NCBI RefSeq assembly: GCF_024399315.1 | Contig: NZ_CP075170.1 | Coordinates: forward strand, 2,170,001 to 2,234,000 | Reading direction: 5' to 3' | DNA length: 64,000 nt | Origin: Chryseobacterium sp. MA9 | GTDB taxonomy: Bacteria > Bacteroidota > Bacteroidia > Flavobacteriales > Weeksellaceae | In this document: positions 26,222-34,716 of the stretch, in pieces | Layout of the letters: every line of letters starts with the position of its first letter | Position numbering within the stretch: the first letter of the stretch is position 1 | Notes under the pieces: model-generated | The model's database searches: none | The model's input: the letters and a program-made list of their open reading frames with translations, nothing else | Told to the model about the DNA's origin: nothing | Made by a program: the position numbers and the translations under genes

Positions 26222-26232
26222 AATATAATATT

Positions 26233-26589
26233 ATGAACTATCTACAAGCCGTAAAGGAAATCACAGACGTGGTTCCCGATTTTGAACAAGAAGTAAAGGA
26301 AATCAAAATTCAAAACTCATACAGCATCATCCGTACTTTCACAGAACGTATTAAGAGTATGATCCGCCAGAATGACAGAAATCTGCTGTTCAGAAGTTTA
26401 CAGAAAATGGACAAAATTTATACTGACGGAGATACCATATTAAAAAATGCTATTGAGACTACTTTCATTTATTCTTTGGACAATTGTACCGCTTTCTGCA
26501 GTGAAGAATACAGAAAAGTGATTTTTAGTCACATTTCTACCAACCTTCAGAAGGTATATTCAAGACAAATTTACAGTCACGGTATATAA
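26233..26589 (+). CDS. Helical protein of unknown function, copy A
   Basis: 118 residues from ATG 26233, all predicted helix. The open frame starts at 26128 but the upstream 35 codons overlap the small membrane protein gene in another frame, so they are not coding. It aligns by eye with the protein at 26854-27249 (LQKMDKIYTDGDTILKNAIETTFIYSLD against LKLMDSIYKNGDSYVRTMIENLFVRSFE). Both share the M-D-x-I-Y-x-x-G-D core. No function known. It makes a pair with the small membrane protein upstream. Confidence 0.65.
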   Translation: MNYLQAVKEITDVVPDFEQEVKEIKIQNSYSIIRTFTERIKSMIRQNDRNLLFRSLQKMDKIYTDGDTILKNAIETTFIYSLDNCTAFCSEEYRKVIFSHISTNLQKVYSRQIYSHGI

Positions 26590-26671
26590 AGGTTTTATTA
26601 CATTTTTTATCCGTTTCATTACAAAGTGTTTAAATTAAACAAAATTAAAAATAACTCACAATCAATAGATT

Positions 26672-26803
26672 ATGAAAAATAAAATAAGAAGAGTTTCAGA
26701 CTGGAAAACCTGGAAAACTACGACTAACAGACACAATACAGAGATATTACTCACTCACATTGCTGTGATAGTATCTGTATTTATTTTTGCAGCCTGCCTT
26801 TAA
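26672..26803 (+). CDS. Small single-pass membrane protein, copy B
   Basis: 43 residues: a basic, tryptophan-containing start (MKNKIRRVSDWKTWKTTTNRH) and one hydrophobic helix ILLTHIAVIVSVFIFAACL at the end. The primary sequence is not clearly like copy A but the layout is the same: charged N-terminus, one C-terminal helix, helical protein gene after it. It is too short to be certain from sequence alone. Confidence 0.5.
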   Translation: MKNKIRRVSDWKTWKTTTNRHNTEILLTHIAVIVSVFIFAACL

Positions 26804-26853
26804 ATTTTGGTATACATTTCGCTGCAATACAAAGTGTTTGAAAAATCTTAATT

Positions 26854-27249
26854 ATGATGAAAGTACAAATGCAAACTATTAATCAAAAAATAGCTGTTGA
26901 ATACTTAAAATTTTTCTATCCGCCACTTCGCAATGAAATCACACAGTTGTCTGTTCAGGACAATTTCGCTGGGATCATGCAGGCTACCGTGAATTATCTG
27001 AAGAAGCTTTTGCAGGAATCTAAAATCAGTATTATTGCCCATCACCTTAAACTGATGGACTCGATCTATAAAAATGGGGATTCTTATGTAAGAACCATGA
27101 TTGAAAATCTGTTTGTAAGATCTTTCGAAAGTTTCAAAAAACACGCAAAGATTCAACATTGGAAACTCCTTTATCAATATATGCCTGTAAGCTTCCAGAT
27201 CATTTATAATGAACAGCAGAAGCAGGATATGATATATTTTGGAAAATAA
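26854..27249 (+). CDS. Helical protein of unknown function, copy B
   Basis: 131 residues (MMKVQMQTINQKIAVEYLKFFYPPL), all helical, paralogous to the protein at 26233-26589 with a shared M-D-x-I-Y-x-x-G-D core and similar spacing up to the C-terminal I-Y-N/S-E/R-Q. The second Met (26857) is an equally good start. It has no signal peptide. It forms the second half of the duplicated unit and is followed by a hairpin with T-runs at about 27258-27300. Confidence 0.65.
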   Translation: MMKVQMQTINQKIAVEYLKFFYPPLRNEITQLSVQDNFAGIMQATVNYLKKLLQESKISIIAHHLKLMDSIYKNGDSYVRTMIENLFVRSFESFKKHAKIQHWKLLYQYMPVSFQIIYNEQQKQDMIYFGK

Positions 27250-27257
27250 CATGTAAA

Positions 27258-27301
27258 ACAAAAAGCAAAAGGGCAATTCAATTATTTGTCTTTTTGCTTT
27301 T
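27258..27301 (+). terminator. Terminator after the duplicated unit
   Basis: AAAAGCAAAAGGGCAA pairs imperfectly with TTTGTCTTTTTGCTTTTG across a short AT loop, giving a T-rich 3' side. Confidence 0.55.
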
Positions 27302-27380
27302 GCATTCTATTACTGACAAATCACACCCTCTTCTATTGTACCAATACGTGTAAAACCTCTATTTTTGCAAAAAAATAACG

Positions 27381-27977
27381 ATGAAGTACCCTTTTTATGC
27401 TGCAATGATATCCCTTTCGCTGATCTCATGTGGAAATAATGATAACACAATTGACGATCCGAAGCCTATTGACAAAGAAATGTATCAGTTTGAATTCAAA
27501 AGTTATGCGGTAAAAGGAACTACTCTTTACACAGGATCATTTGGAAGTAAATCTAATCCTGATGAATCTTATTTAAGCAAATTCTGGAGCATGTATAAGG
27601 AGCCGGCATGGAAGAAAATAGTTCTTGATCTGAAAAGCAATTCTATACACCTAGCAGCCGGAAACTCAGCTGATATTACGTATAATATTAAAATCGTCAA
27701 TGATTCAGTATTAGTTAATGATAACAGCAGTAAGCCAAGTTATATCGGTGACTTCAATAAAGAGAACTCTACTTTTACTTTGAAGAGAACGTTGCAATAT
27801 ATGAAACGTGAATCAAGAAATAAAGGTGACGGATTGACCATTGTTCAGAATACCTCTTTCGGTACCACTCAATATGAAAATATGTTTGGAAGCCTTTTTA
27901 TCACTCCATCCGATATGACAAAATCTGATGATCAGGTTTTATGGAGTAATATTGAGTACTATTATAAAAAGCTGTAA
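27381..27977 (+). CDS. Hypothetical lipoprotein
   Basis: A 198-residue protein with a lipoprotein signal: MKYPFYAAMISLSLISCGNNDN, lipobox LISC with Cys17. The rest is polar and beta-rich (YNIKIVNDSVLVND, GDFNKENSTFTLKRT). I do not recognise a family. It would be anchored in a periplasmic or outer leaflet. It is a single gene ending at the bidirectional hairpin 28007-28032. Confidence 0.65.
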   Translation: MKYPFYAAMISLSLISCGNNDNTIDDPKPIDKEMYQFEFKSYAVKGTTLYTGSFGSKSNPDESYLSKFWSMYKEPAWKKIVLDLKSNSIHLAAGNSADITYNIKIVNDSVLVNDNSSKPSYIGDFNKENSTFTLKRTLQYMKRESRNKGDGLTIVQNTSFGTTQYENMFGSLFITPSDMTKSDDQVLWSNIEYYYKKL

Positions 27978-28006
27978 TCATAATAAATTACTATGATAAA
28001 AAATAT

Positions 28007-28032
28007 CCCCCAAAATAAAAATATTTTGGGGG
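28007..28032. terminator. Bidirectional terminator
   Basis: CCCCCAAAATA and TATTTTGGGGG are a perfect stem between two converging genes, the lipoprotein gene and the thioredoxin gene. Confidence 0.8.
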
Positions 28033-28050
28033 ATTAGTTTTTCCTGTCTT

Positions 28051-28563
28051 TTATTTCTTCACAAACACTTTCTCTATTGTCTGTGCTTCTTCATTACTCA
28101 GTTTTGAGGCCTTCCCTAACTTGGCAATGAAAGCAGTTACTTCTTCCGGTGTTGCAGGTGAGCCAAGATTTTCTCCTTTGGCATCAAATGAATCAGCTAA
28201 AACTTCTCCTTTTGGATTTAGAATCAGCCAGAAAGGGAGGCCGGCATTTTCACCTTTATATTTATTCATTAATTCCTGTCCGCCGGGATTTTCAAGGCTT
28301 TTCTTCTCGCCTCTTTCCTGAACATCTACATAAGCAGTTACAAATCTTTTATCAAAAATAGGTTTGGTCTCGGGAAGATCTATATTTTTTTCCATCATCT
28401 TACACCATTTGCACCATGAAGCATGGAATACCAGTAAAACATTTTTCTTACCTGCTTTAGCTTCTGTAAAAGCCTTATTTAACACAACATCTGCCTTTTC
28501 CTGTGCTGCTCCTAACTGAAATAGAAACAGAGTAACAACGATAATAATTTTAGAGTATTTCAT
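28051..28563 (-). CDS. Secreted thioredoxin family protein
   Basis: A 170-residue periplasmic thioredoxin-fold protein. The signal peptide ends GAAQ (about residue 21). The active site is WCKWCKMM with Cys51 and Cys54, and the cis-Pro-like loop GLPFWLILNPKGE follows at about 114-126. The insert DLPETKPIFDKRFVTAYVDV is typical of the DsbD-gamma/YyaL-like thioredoxins that act as single-domain thiol oxidoreductases. Its partner is unknown. Confidence 0.88.
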   Translation of the reverse strand: MKYSKIIIVVTLFLFQLGAAQEKADVVLNKAFTEAKAGKKNVLLVFHASWCKWCKMMEKNIDLPETKPIFDKRFVTAYVDVQERGEKKSLENPGGQELMNKYKGENAGLPFWLILNPKGEVLADSFDAKGENLGSPATPEEVTAFIAKLGKASKLSNEEAQTIEKVFVKK

Positions 28564-28727
28564 TCTGAATTTTTGTTTAAATCTACACGAATTTAGGTAT
28601 TTTTCTTTGACAATATAATTTTGGAGCTAATCAATTTAATTAAACATTTTGTAAATTGGTCCAGAATAAATTTGTTTTCTAGCACTTTATACAAAACGGA
28701 ATCTTCTATTATTTAACAGATTTAAAA

Positions 28728-29519
28728 ATGATTGAAATAAAAAAATATTCTAATCAGGCAGGACATCCTGAACCCAGACGGGTCATCAGATACACATTAT
28801 TCTGGTGTGATCATGGAAGTGCTGAAATCCTGATTGACGAAAATATTTTCATCCTGAAAACAGGACAGACGGTAACCATTACTTCAGGACAGTTTCATCA
28901 ATTACAATCAGTGGAAGGAGAGCTTATTTCATTAGAGTTTACGCTGGATTTCTTCTGTAAAAGTGACAGTGATATTGAACTTATTTTTCACAACGGACTT
29001 TTTTGTCATTTTGGAATGAATGAAATGATCACCGTACAGCATCCTGCATTTTTCACTGAAACATTGAACACCATTGAAAAAGAAATTCTGGAGCAGCCTT
29101 ACCAATATCTGATTTCTACACATTCTCTGGTAGAATTGCTATTGGTAGAGATCAACCGCAGTAAAATTGCCAATGGTGATGAAATATGGAAACCGGATGC
29201 CTTATTCTTAAAATTCCTTGAAAGTGTCAGAAACAATTTCAAAAATAATTATCAGGTCTCTCATTTTGCCGATATCCTTGGAACCACTGAAGCCAAACTG
29301 AATGAGGTTTCAAAACTCCACACCAGCAAAACCGCTCAGAATGTTATCTACAGCCTTATTATTTCTGAAGCGAAGAGACTTTTGCTCTATGAAAAACTAA
29401 CGGTGAAAGAAATTGCTTACCTGCTTGGCTTCAATGATCCTTTCTACTTTTCAAATTTCTTTAAAAAACATACTTCACGTTCTCCTAAAGATTATCAAAA
29501 GACGGTAAAGGAAATTTAA
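28728..29519 (+). CDS. AraC family transcriptional regulator
   Basis: 263 residues: an N-terminal cupin-like sensing domain (IDENIFILKTGQTVTITSGQFHQLQSVEGE) and a C-terminal double helix-turn-helix (about 165-258). That ends in the AraC signature EIAYLLGFNDPFYFSNFFKKHTSRSPKDYQK. The first helix-turn-helix, VSHFADILGTTEAKLNEVSK, is also clear. The DoxX and cupin genes 180 bp downstream in the same direction are likely targets. The spacer 29520-29700 holds a pyrimidine-rich tract and CTGAACTTTG near 29660, which is close to a -7 box. Confidence 0.88.
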   Translation: MIEIKKYSNQAGHPEPRRVIRYTLFWCDHGSAEILIDENIFILKTGQTVTITSGQFHQLQSVEGELISLEFTLDFFCKSDSDIELIFHNGLFCHFGMNEMITVQHPAFFTETLNTIEKEILEQPYQYLISTHSLVELLLVEINRSKIANGDEIWKPDALFLKFLESVRNNFKNNYQVSHFADILGTTEAKLNEVSKLHTSKTAQNVIYSLIISEAKRLLLYEKLTVKEIAYLLGFNDPFYFSNFFKKHTSRSPKDYQKTVKEI

Positions 29520-29700
29520 AAGAATTCTGAAAAGTTTTATTTTGAAGAAAAAATTATCAGTCTCCTATTAACTTCCAGCTTCCAACTCCCCTCTTCTTTC
29601 TTCCCTCAAATATTATATGCTTTTTCCAGAATTGTCTATTCTTTAGGCAACGGTTTTCGCTGAACTTTGTACCTGTAATTAAGACCTAAAAATTATAAGT

Positions 29701-30120
29701 ATGAAAACTCAACAGGGCACTGCCGTTTTTTTATTAAGGATAGCTTTGGCATGCGGATTTTTATCTGCTGTAGCAAGCAGACTCAATCTTTGGGGAGCTC
29801 AATCTTCAGGCTGGAAAAAGTTTGTTGATTATACTGCTGAAACAAATTCATTTTTACCACAGTCATGGGCTTCCACTATTGCCGTATTGTCCACTGCTGC
29901 TGAATTATCATTCGGTATTCTGCTTCTTGTAGGCTATCAGATAAAAGGAACAGCACGCTGCGCCTCTGTTCTAACTTTATTTTTTGCGGTTGCAATGAGT
30001 ATTTCTTTTGGAATTAAAGAGCCTTTGGATTATTCTGTCTTCGCATTCAGTGCCGGGGCTTTTCTCCTGAGTACTTTCTCCCACTACCCATGGAGTTTAG
30101 ACCAATTTTTACATCAATAA
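29701..30120 (+). CDS. DoxX family membrane protein
   Basis: A 139-residue protein with four hydrophobic helices, of the DoxX/DoxD-like family (FLLRIALACGFLSAVASRLNLWG; AAELSFGILLLVGY). Members are often tied to redox or thiosulfate-linked quinone chemistry, but many have no known role. It is followed after 19 bp by the cupin gene, so the two form an operon probably controlled by the AraC regulator next door. Confidence 0.75.
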   Translation: MKTQQGTAVFLLRIALACGFLSAVASRLNLWGAQSSGWKKFVDYTAETNSFLPQSWASTIAVLSTAAELSFGILLLVGYQIKGTARCASVLTLFFAVAMSISFGIKEPLDYSVFAFSAGAFLLSTFSHYPWSLDQFLHQ

Positions 30121-30139
30121 CAATTTAAATATATATATC

Positions 30140-30493
30140 ATGAACACCAACATCCACGATTACATCGTAAAAACAGAACAGAAAGAATGGCAGCCTTTAA
30201 TTGAAAAAGGGATTCATTATGAAGGTATTTTTGTAAAATCTTTAAAATTTGATCCGGAGAAAAACCGCTCTACCAGCATCCTTTTAAAATTTGAACCGGG
30301 AGCCAGCTATCCTTATCACAATCATCCTGCAGGTGAAGAACTGTTTATCATGGAAGGTGATGCTGCTATTGCTGGTGCCCGACTTGAAAAAGGAGATTAT
30401 TTGTATACTCCTCCGAATTTCAAACATTCTGTGACATCTGAAAAGGGTTGTACAATTCTTTTTGTGATACCGGAAGAAGTGGAAATTCTTTAA
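30140..30493 (+). CDS. Cupin domain protein (ChrR-like)
   Basis: A 117-residue single cupin. The metal-binding motifs are YPYHNHPAGEELFIMEGD (H-x-H-x5-E) and the later YTPPNFKHSVTSEKG with its His. The layout is like the ChrR cupin of anti-sigma factors but without the sigma-binding part. It could be a small metal-dependent sensor or enzyme. It lies behind doxX in a two-gene operon. Confidence 0.8.
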   Translation: MNTNIHDYIVKTEQKEWQPLIEKGIHYEGIFVKSLKFDPEKNRSTSILLKFEPGASYPYHNHPAGEELFIMEGDAAIAGARLEKGDYLYTPPNFKHSVTSEKGCTILFVIPEEVEIL

Positions 30494-30507
30494 ACCATTG
30501 ACAAAAC

Positions 30508-30538
30508 AAAACCACAGTATTCTTTTTACTGTGGTTTT
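30508..30538. terminator. Bidirectional terminator
   Basis: AAAACCACAGTA and TACTGTGGTTTT form a perfect 12-bp stem around TTCTTTT-like loop bases. It lies between converging cupin and acyltransferase genes. Confidence 0.8.
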
Positions 30539-30563
30539 AAAATTTTAAAAGATAGAATTGGAA

Positions 30564-31673
30564 TTATTTCAAAGCAGTTTTATCTGATGATATTGGTCTG
30601 AAAACGATTAATGCTTTTTTCTTTCTTATAAGATCTACCAAAGTCTGCACTGAAAAAGTGAGAATAATATACAACACAATCAGTACTGACACATAGCCAA
30701 TTTCATGCTGTCTGTAGCCGAAAATACCTTTTCCCCACGAGATCAGTATCCATTGGATCATGTACATTGAGGTTAAATTTTTACTACAGTATTTTAGGAC
30801 ACGCATAAAGCCGTTTTCTTTAACGTTAGCAGTAATTGTATTGATCAGCCATAGAAACAGTAATGTCCAGCCTGCAAAATAAATAACCCCTCCAGGTCCC
30901 ATGTGATAAAAACCATTGTAATTATAATCACCATACAGAAAAACCAGCGGTGCTCCTATGGCAATGAACAACAGCCCCATGTACAGCATATTTCTAAATA
31001 TCTGTTTGATATTGTAGTTCAGTTCCTGAAACCATTTACCGAAAAACATTCCGATGATAATAAAAGCCATCCATGGGAAAACAGGGAAATAGACATATGC
31101 CGGATAATCAGTATTGAAAAGAAGATCCAGAACATAATTGATCACAGGATAGTCCAGATTAATCCCACTCACTTCTCTGGATATCAGTGCAACGAATAAA
31201 CCTATAGCCAGCATAATATATTTATTTTTAACATACTCTCTGATAAACCCAACAAACAACAAAGACATCCCTGCCAGCTGTAAAATATCTCCCAGCTGTA
31301 CCAAATATATGTACTGCTGTTCTATGGGCGCATGCCACCCATATTTTTGCATAAAATTATCGGGTGCAAAATTAAAAATCACAGGGATCATAAACTTCAT
31401 GAAATTCATGAACAGGCCTGCAAATACAAGTAAAACACCCCGTTTCAATGCACTCTTAAGACTTTGATGACTGGAAGTCATGAAGGTAATTCCCATACAG
31501 ATTAAAAAGATTGAGGTTCCTCTGCCCAGAAAGACAATAAAACTGCCAATTGCTGTTTCATACTGTGATTTTACATTGGCATACACCAGCAAAGTATGTA
31601 TTATGATCATTCCTATAACACTTATACCTTTTATTAAATCCAGCGTGAGGATTCTTTTGTTTTGTTGTTCCAT
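30564..31673 (-). CDS. DUF1624-like integral membrane acyltransferase
   Basis: A 369-residue protein with about ten hydrophobic helices. The start RILTLDLIKGISVIGMIIIHTLLVY holds the D-x-x-(R/K)-G and helix His of the heparan-alpha-glucosaminide acetyltransferase/DUF1624 group. That group moves acetyl from CoA across a membrane to a sugar or lipid. The acceptor is unknown. A TTTATTCTAAATAA stretch upstream (31747-31760) resembles the Fur-like box of the TonB operon, so it might be iron-regulated. Confidence 0.65.
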   Translation of the reverse strand: MEQQNKRILTLDLIKGISVIGMIIIHTLLVYANVKSQYETAIGSFIVFLGRGTSIFLICMGITFMTSSHQSLKSALKRGVLLVFAGLFMNFMKFMIPVIFNFAPDNFMQKYGWHAPIEQQYIYLVQLGDILQLAGMSLLFVGFIREYVKNKYIMLAIGLFVALISREVSGINLDYPVINYVLDLLFNTDYPAYVYFPVFPWMAFIIIGMFFGKWFQELNYNIKQIFRNMLYMGLLFIAIGAPLVFLYGDYNYNGFYHMGPGGVIYFAGWTLLFLWLINTITANVKENGFMRVLKYCSKNLTSMYMIQWILISWGKGIFGYRQHEIGYVSVLIVLYIILTFSVQTLVDLIRKKKALIVFRPISSDKTALK

Positions 31674-31746
31674 AGTTTTTTAGTGAAAATTGTGCATTAG
31701 ATGGATAAAATTGTATTCATTATTATTTTCTTAAATAATATTTTTA

Positions 31747-31760
31747 TTTATTCTAAATAA
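31747..31760 (-). promoter_or_regulatory. Possible Fur-like half-palindrome upstream of the acyltransferase
   Basis: TTTATTCTAAATAA shares TTATTCTAAATAA with the site in front of the TonB receptor gene (38825-38839). Only one good arm is present here, so it is weaker evidence. Confidence 0.3.
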
Positions 31761-31936
31761 AAATCAAATATACAAATTAAAACTACTTCTTATAATCCGT
31801 CAACCAATTTTTATAAAAAATTAATAATCAAACGTTTAAATTCAAATTAAAGATCATTACGAATAAATATCCACCCATATTTTATCCTATCATTTACCCT
31901 TGAAATAAAAATGAAATAATTAATCTCATACATAAA

Positions 31937-31963
31937 AAAACTCTTCCAGCAGGAAGAGTTTTT
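31937..31963 (-). terminator. Terminator of the TonB receptor-peroxidase operon
   Basis: AAAACTCTTCC and GGAAGAGTTTT form a perfect stem with an AGCA loop, 11 bp past the peroxidase stop on the minus strand. Confidence 0.75.
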
Positions 31964-31973
31964 ACTATAATTG

Positions 31974-33116
31974 TTATGATTTTGGTAATTCTGGTGGACG
32001 CATTTTGTATTTGTAACTATTCAGGGTTTTTAAAAATGCTACGATATCAAAAACTTCGTCGTCCGTCAGGTTTAGCTTTTCTACCATTCCGGATTTGTGG
32101 GGAAATTTAGGATCATTGACTTGATCCCCTTTTGGAGTTTCTCTACCCATTCCTGCATTGTACATCATGACAATATTGGCTAATTCAGGAAATAATCCGT
32201 TGTGCATATAAGGCTTATTCTCAGAAACTTCTCTCAGCGTAGGTGTTTTAAACTTTCCTACATCTTCGTTCTTTTTGGTAACAATATATCTTCCCAGATC
32301 TTCATATTTCTTTCCGTAGTACGTAAGTCCCAGATTGTGGAACTTCTGGTCAGAAAAATAAGGTGTGTTGTGACAATTGATGCAATTCGCTTTAGTACGG
32401 AATAAATGAAGCCCGTTGATCTCAGAATCCGTTAAAGCATCCTTTTTTCCGGTAACGAATTTGTCAAACTTTGATGGCGGACTTATCAGAGAGCGTTCAA
32501 ATGTTGCAATGGCTTTTGCAATTTTCTCTTCTGTCACTTCCCCATTCCCGAAAGCTTTTACAAAGAAAGTTTTATAGCCTTTAATCTTTCTGATATTCTT
32601 TGTGGCCATTGACATATGAAGATTCATTTCTACCGGATTTTCGATAGGGGCTTTCACCTGCTCTTCCAAAGTCGCTGAACGGCCATCCCAGAAAAACGTT
32701 TTTGCATAACCAATGTTTACTAAAGTCGGAGCATTTCGAGTTCCAGTCTGCCTGTCATGGCCAAAGGAAACTCTACTCCCGTCTGACCAGCCAATTTCAG
32801 GATTATGACAGTTAGTACAGGAGATCTGCCCGCTTTTGGAAAGTCTCGGATCAAAAAACAACATTTTGCCCAGCTCCATTTTATCTTCGGAATAAGGATT
32901 ATCTTCAGGAAATTTCATTTTAGACAAAGGTCCTATATCCTGAAATCCTTCTCTCGCTTCATCAAATAAGTGAGCAGCCGGCCATTTATTCTGATCCCCG
33001 CTGCTGTATAAAGTACGAAGCTCTTCTACGGTATATCCCGTAGGGTCATTTGAAGTATAACTTAATAAACATACTATTCCGGCAATGGCCAGAAAAGCGA
33101 GATATCTGTCTTTCAT
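31974..33116 (-). CDS. Cytochrome c peroxidase (CcpA/MauG family)
   Basis: A 380-residue diheme protein. The first heme site is ISCTNCHNPEIGW and the second is ANCINCHNTPYF. The ends NGLFPELANIVMMYNAGMG and LNLTDDEVFDIVAFLKTL are typical of bacterial cytochrome c peroxidases. The N-terminus is a short hydrophobic signal (LAFLAIAGIVCLLSYTSN), perhaps with a lipobox Cys17. It could reduce peroxide or, like MauG-type members, oxidise a partner. It is the last gene of a four-gene operon with a TonB receptor, so it may act on the imported ligand. Confidence 0.88.
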   Translation of the reverse strand: MKDRYLAFLAIAGIVCLLSYTSNDPTGYTVEELRTLYSSGDQNKWPAAHLFDEAREGFQDIGPLSKMKFPEDNPYSEDKMELGKMLFFDPRLSKSGQISCTNCHNPEIGWSDGSRVSFGHDRQTGTRNAPTLVNIGYAKTFFWDGRSATLEEQVKAPIENPVEMNLHMSMATKNIRKIKGYKTFFVKAFGNGEVTEEKIAKAIATFERSLISPPSKFDKFVTGKKDALTDSEINGLHLFRTKANCINCHNTPYFSDQKFHNLGLTYYGKKYEDLGRYIVTKKNEDVGKFKTPTLREVSENKPYMHNGLFPELANIVMMYNAGMGRETPKGDQVNDPKFPHKSGMVEKLNLTDDEVFDIVAFLKTLNSYKYKMRPPELPKS

Positions 33117-33123
33117 TTATTTT

Positions 33124-34716
33124 TTAATAATAAACATTCAATCCTACTAAGGCAACATGATTAGCTTTGCCGTTGTAGTTCACTTGATTTTTATAGGTAC
33201 TGTTCATCAGCCAGGTTTGTGAAAAACTTCCAAACAGCTCATACCTGATTTTATTCTGATCAAAAATATAACTTGCGTTAAAATTAAGACCAATTTTAGG
33301 CGTTGCATCATAAGCAAAGTCCGGCTGAGCGATTTTAGTTGCAAAGATATTCTCTTTTGTGCTTTGATAAGGCTGATAATTGAATTCTTTTTCTAGTGGA
33401 ATATACAGGTTTTGCGAAAGGCCAACAGCTAATTTATGTGAAGGTTTTAAAGCAAATTCCTTTTCCGCTCCCAGACGGTAATTGAAAAAGGAAAGTTTTC
33501 TATCCATTACTACTGATAAATCTTTCACATGGTTTTTCCCATATGCTGCGTCAAAAAGTACTTTGAATGCTTCATTTTTATGATTAAACCAAACTACATT
33601 ATTCTGCCAGAAAAGATTTTTCTGCTCCAGACGGTATGATGTGTACTCCAAAGGATAGTTGTAATTGGTATCCAGTTGATCCTGGTACCTCATCATGGAA
33701 GCCCATTTTTTACCATTATAATTTCCAATAAAATTAAGATAGAAACTGTGCAGATCTGTTTTCAGACCGGAATATTTTGTATAGTCTTTCTGCCAGTTAA
33801 AGCTAGCATCCTGATATTCAAAAACTCTGTAGAAACGTTCAATCAGGTTTTTATAATCGTATCCGGCAGAGAAATGGGTATCCGCGCTGTTAAATGCATA
33901 TTCACCACCCCAGATATAACCTCCCATTTTATATTCGGAAGTTTTGTACTGGGTATTTCCGATATACTGATTACCGTAACCTTCATTATAACGGATATAA
34001 ATACTGTCATTCGCAGGCACATTTCCTTTCATATTCACAAACATGATATCGTTTCCCTTATAATGGTGTACATAGCTCAGTTTTCCGAAAATGGCATGCT
34101 GTTTCCATTTTAACCCTAATTTTGCAAAAGCTTTGTATTTGTAATCATCTATTTTTGGTCTTGGATCTGCATTCTGACGGTAAGATTTAGCATAAACTCC
34201 TTCTCCTCCTATTTGAAGAATAACTGGTTTTACAGGATTATAGGCCAACTGCCCATTGATGAAATAGGTTTGTTTCTGCCATCTTGCCGAGCGGGAAACC
34301 CAGTAATAAGAAGGGTTATAAATAAAAGAAGAATTGGTAGTTCTCTCATCACTTAGAATATAAGGAACATCCTCTTCGGTAGTTTTGTCTGCTTTAAGCC
34401 TTCCTGATAATGCAATTTTATCATTGAGTTTATAGACTCCTTCTGACTGAAAACTAAAACTTCCTGTTTCTCCCGCGGTCTGTACTCTTTTAAAATTCTG
34501 CTTTACGGAAGAATACTGAAAAGTTGTGCGTGAAAAGTCCAAAGGCTGGAAAAATGCAATATAAGGATCATTAATCCTGATATTCTTTTCTACAGAACTT
34601 ATATTAATACTGTCTAACTGAGTTGCCTGTGCATGAAAGAACTGACTGCCTAATGCAGCTAATACTAACATATTGTATTGAAAAACTTTAACTGTCTTAT
34701 TCTTATTATTGTGCAT
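33124..34716 (-). CDS. Outer membrane beta-barrel protein (DUF6850-like)
   Basis: A 530-residue protein with a signal peptide (ending FFHAQ) and a long series of amphipathic strands ending VALVGLNVYY, so it is an outer membrane barrel. I recall DUF6850 proteins next to DUF4876 and TonB receptors, and its length and place fit. The function is unknown. It overlaps the lipoprotein gene upstream by 11 bp and ends 7 bp before the peroxidase gene. Confidence 0.7.
   Translation of the reverse strand: MHNNKNKTVKVFQYNMLVLAALGSQFFHAQATQLDSINISSVEKNIRINDPYIAFFQPLDFSRTTFQYSSVKQNFKRVQTAGETGSFSFQSEGVYKLNDKIALSGRLKADKTTEEDVPYILSDERTTNSSFIYNPSYYWVSRSARWQKQTYFINGQLAYNPVKPVILQIGGEGVYAKSYRQNADPRPKIDDYKYKAFAKLGLKWKQHAIFGKLSYVHHYKGNDIMFVNMKGNVPANDSIYIRYNEGYGNQYIGNTQYKTSEYKMGGYIWGGEYAFNSADTHFSAGYDYKNLIERFYRVFEYQDASFNWQKDYTKYSGLKTDLHSFYLNFIGNYNGKKWASMMRYQDQLDTNYNYPLEYTSYRLEQKNLFWQNNVVWFNHKNEAFKVLFDAAYGKNHVKDLSVVMDRKLSFFNYRLGAEKEFALKPSHKLAVGLSQNLYIPLEKEFNYQPYQSTKENIFATKIAQPDFAYDATPKIGLNFNASYIFDQNKIRYELFGSFSQTWLMNSTYKNQVNYNGKANHVALVGLNVYY

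Noticed and set aside
26128..26232. 35-codon N-terminal extension of helical protein A
   Set aside because: It overlaps the small membrane protein gene in another frame and has no counterpart in copy B.
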